Origin: JARDZI01 sp041639705
GTDB taxonomy: Bacteria; Bacillota; Clostridia; Clostridiales; Caloramatoraceae
DNA length: 5,441 nt
Direction of reading: 5' to 3'
Assembly (NCBI GenBank): GCA_041639705.1
Contig: JBEQBT010000233.1
Span: 1-5,441, forward strand
Shown here: one piece after another, positions 4,378 to 5,441 of the stretch
How positions within the stretch are numbered: the stretch's first letter is position 1
How the letters are laid out: each line of letters opens with the position of its first letter
Made by a program: the position numbers and the translations under genes
The notes under the pieces: model-generated
What the model was told of the DNA's origin: nothing
Database searches by the model: none
What the model saw: only the letters and a program-made list of their open reading frames with translations

Positions 4378-5190
4378 ATGAAAAGAATCATTGCAGTCAA
4401 CTCAAACACTTACCATGGGTATTCTATGCAGGATGCCATTGTTGGAATTGGTGCAGCTGGATACAAGCATATTGAACTGACTGCCACAAAGGGTTGGACA
4501 GAGCATGTGTTTCCAACAATGAGCTTCGAAGAACTCTGTAAGATCAAGGATGAACTCAAGACTAATGGCATCATTCCCTTTTCCTTGAGTGGTCACTGTA
4601 ATCTAATGGATAGGAACCGTCTTGAGGACTTTGTTCTAAACATCAAACTGGCTGCTTTTTTCGGATGTGATTATATCATCTCTTCCATAGGAGAAGCACA
4701 CCTTAAAGATAAAGCTGAGATTTCGGACCATGAGGTGGCAGAACATATCAAAGAAATTGTGCCTTATCTTGAGAAATATGATTTGATACTTGGTCTTGAG
4801 AACCATGGCAAGCATGGAACTGGAAAACAACTGAAAGCCATCGTTGACATGGTGAATTCTCCTAGAGTCATGATTAATTACGATACAGCCAATGCCATTT
4901 TTTATGGGAATGTGAATTTGGAAGAGGATATAGAATCATGCATAGACAGGATTGGTCATATCCATCTGAAGGACAAGTCTGGGGCCTATAATGAGTGGAA
5001 CTTCCCCGCCATAGGAAAAGGGGAAATTGACTTTGAAATTATTATCGATAAATTGGACAAGGCTAAAAATGACTGCCCATTAAGCATCGAGATAGAGTTC
5101 ACCAAAACCGGGGCAAAGGATCTTGATGAAGTGAACGAGGCAGTTAAGGATTCCTATGACTATTTGAAGCATCTAGGACTTGATATTTAA
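4378..5190 (+). CDS. Sugar phosphate isomerase/epimerase (xylose isomerase-like TIM barrel)
   Basis: At 270 residues this is the normal length of the AP_endonuc_2/xylose-isomerase-like TIM-barrel family. The likely divalent-metal ligands are placed as in the family: E141 in LGLENHG, D169 in NYDTAN, H196 in HIHLKD and E238 in LSIEIE. The AIGKGEIDFEIII loop (211-223) is also typical. These cytoplasmic enzymes interconvert keto and aldo sugars or epimerise sugar or inositol derivatives. The substrate cannot be read from the sequence. The start has GGAAGG five bases upstream. A Gfo/Idh/MocA dehydrogenase follows 20 bases after the stop, a very common pairing in operons for breaking down sugars, inositols or sugar acids, so the two probably act on successive intermediates. 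Base composition is less AT-rich than in the repeat-bearing half, fitting an older resident gene. Confidence 0.9.
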   Translation: MKRIIAVNSNTYHGYSMQDAIVGIGAAGYKHIELTATKGWTEHVFPTMSFEELCKIKDELKTNGIIPFSLSGHCNLMDRNRLEDFVLNIKLAAFFGCDYIISSIGEAHLKDKAEISDHEVAEHIKEIVPYLEKYDLILGLENHGKHGTGKQLKAIVDMVNSPRVMINYDTANAIFYGNVNLEEDIESCIDRIGHIHLKDKSGAYNEWNFPAIGKGEIDFEIIIDKLDKAKNDCPLSIEIEFTKTGAKDLDEVNEAVKDSYDYLKHLGLDI

Positions 5191-5210
5191 TAGAAATGGA
5201 GGGAAACCAA

Positions 5211-5441
5211 ATGGTTAGAATCGGTATTGTTGGCATTGGAGGCATGGGCACAGTTCATTACAACAATTATCTGCACATTGAGGGATGTGAGGTTGTTGCA
5301 GCTGTGTGCAACTCCGAGCAAAGCAAAGAAAAGGCAAGGGAGCTTAAATTGACTCCATATGATGACATAGCGTCAATGGTAAAGAGCGAGAAAATAGATG
5401 TCATAGATATCTGTACACCAACATATCTCCACAGGTCATAT
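5211..5441 (+). CDS. Gfo/Idh/MocA family oxidoreductase, N-terminal part (runs off the window)
   Basis: The 77 residues visible form the start of the Rossmann fold. They are MVRIGIVGIGGMGTVHYNNYL with the dinucleotide motif GIGGMG (8-13), a beta strand ending VVAAVCNS (the second strand of the NAD(P) site), then a helix, and VIDICTPTYLH (64-74), the usual strand and C-T-P-T/N loop that contacts the cofactor. Family members are 330-400 residues, oxidise or reduce sugars, inositols or sugar derivatives with NAD(P), and work in the cytoplasm. The ATG has GGAGGG seven bases upstream (5198-5203). It is downstream of the isomerase in the same probable operon. The 3' part lies beyond the window, so the C-terminal substrate domain and the exact subfamily are not visible. 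Confidence 0.92.
   Translation, partial: MVRIGIVGIGGMGTVHYNNYLHIEGCEVVAAVCNSEQSKEKARELKLTPYDDIASMVKSEKIDVIDICTPTYLHRSY

Noticed and set aside
4402..4830. Minus-strand open frames inside the isomerase gene
   Set aside because: They are shadows of a well-supported plus-strand gene and show no motifs or ribosome binding sites.

Overview
The window looks like an accessory (genomic-island-like) stretch of a low-GC Firmicute, most likely a member of the Clostridia. This rests on the AT-rich base composition, the strong GGAGG-type ribosome binding sites, the codon use and the character of the proteins. The species cannot be named from the sequence.

From left to right, 1-540 has no clear gene. It holds the first copy of a dispersed repeat with its own terminator-like hairpin. 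A two-gene cassette follows at 541-1043: a DUF4160 protein and a DUF2442 protein, a common, uncharacterised pair that looks toxin-antitoxin-like. A second repeat copy (1040-1225) separates it from 1341-2164. There a C-terminally truncated Rpn/PD-(D/E)XK nuclease runs into a short antitoxin-like ORF, followed by a ParE/RelE toxin gene that has lost its start codon and carries an in-frame stop. A third repeat copy (2161-2264) and a terminator precede a truncated REP-associated Y1 transposase (RAYT, 2403-2657). This is joined directly to a startless coding remnant (2647-2847) that seems to combine a YgiT/MqsA-type zinc finger with a DUF2442 tail. A GC-rich palindromic patch closes this section.

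An intact Fic-family AMP-transferase with a C-terminal winged helix follows at 3107-4162. Its promoter carries three copies of an 8-bp motif, TCTGCATA, in direct and inverted orientation, and two more lie just after the gene. This suggests autoregulation. From 4378 the character changes to an ordinary sugar-catabolic operon: a xylose-isomerase-like TIM-barrel isomerase/epimerase and, 20 bases later, a Gfo/Idh/MocA NAD(P)-dependent dehydrogenase cut by the window end.

The most interesting reading is a cluster of intact and decayed toxin-antitoxin-like modules punctuated by RAYT/REP-like repeats. Three junctions share the octamer GTAGCAAG, and at two of them its TAG is the stop codon of the preceding reading frame. 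The repeats and the decaying modules suggest repeated insertion, recombination and deletion next to a stable metabolic operon.
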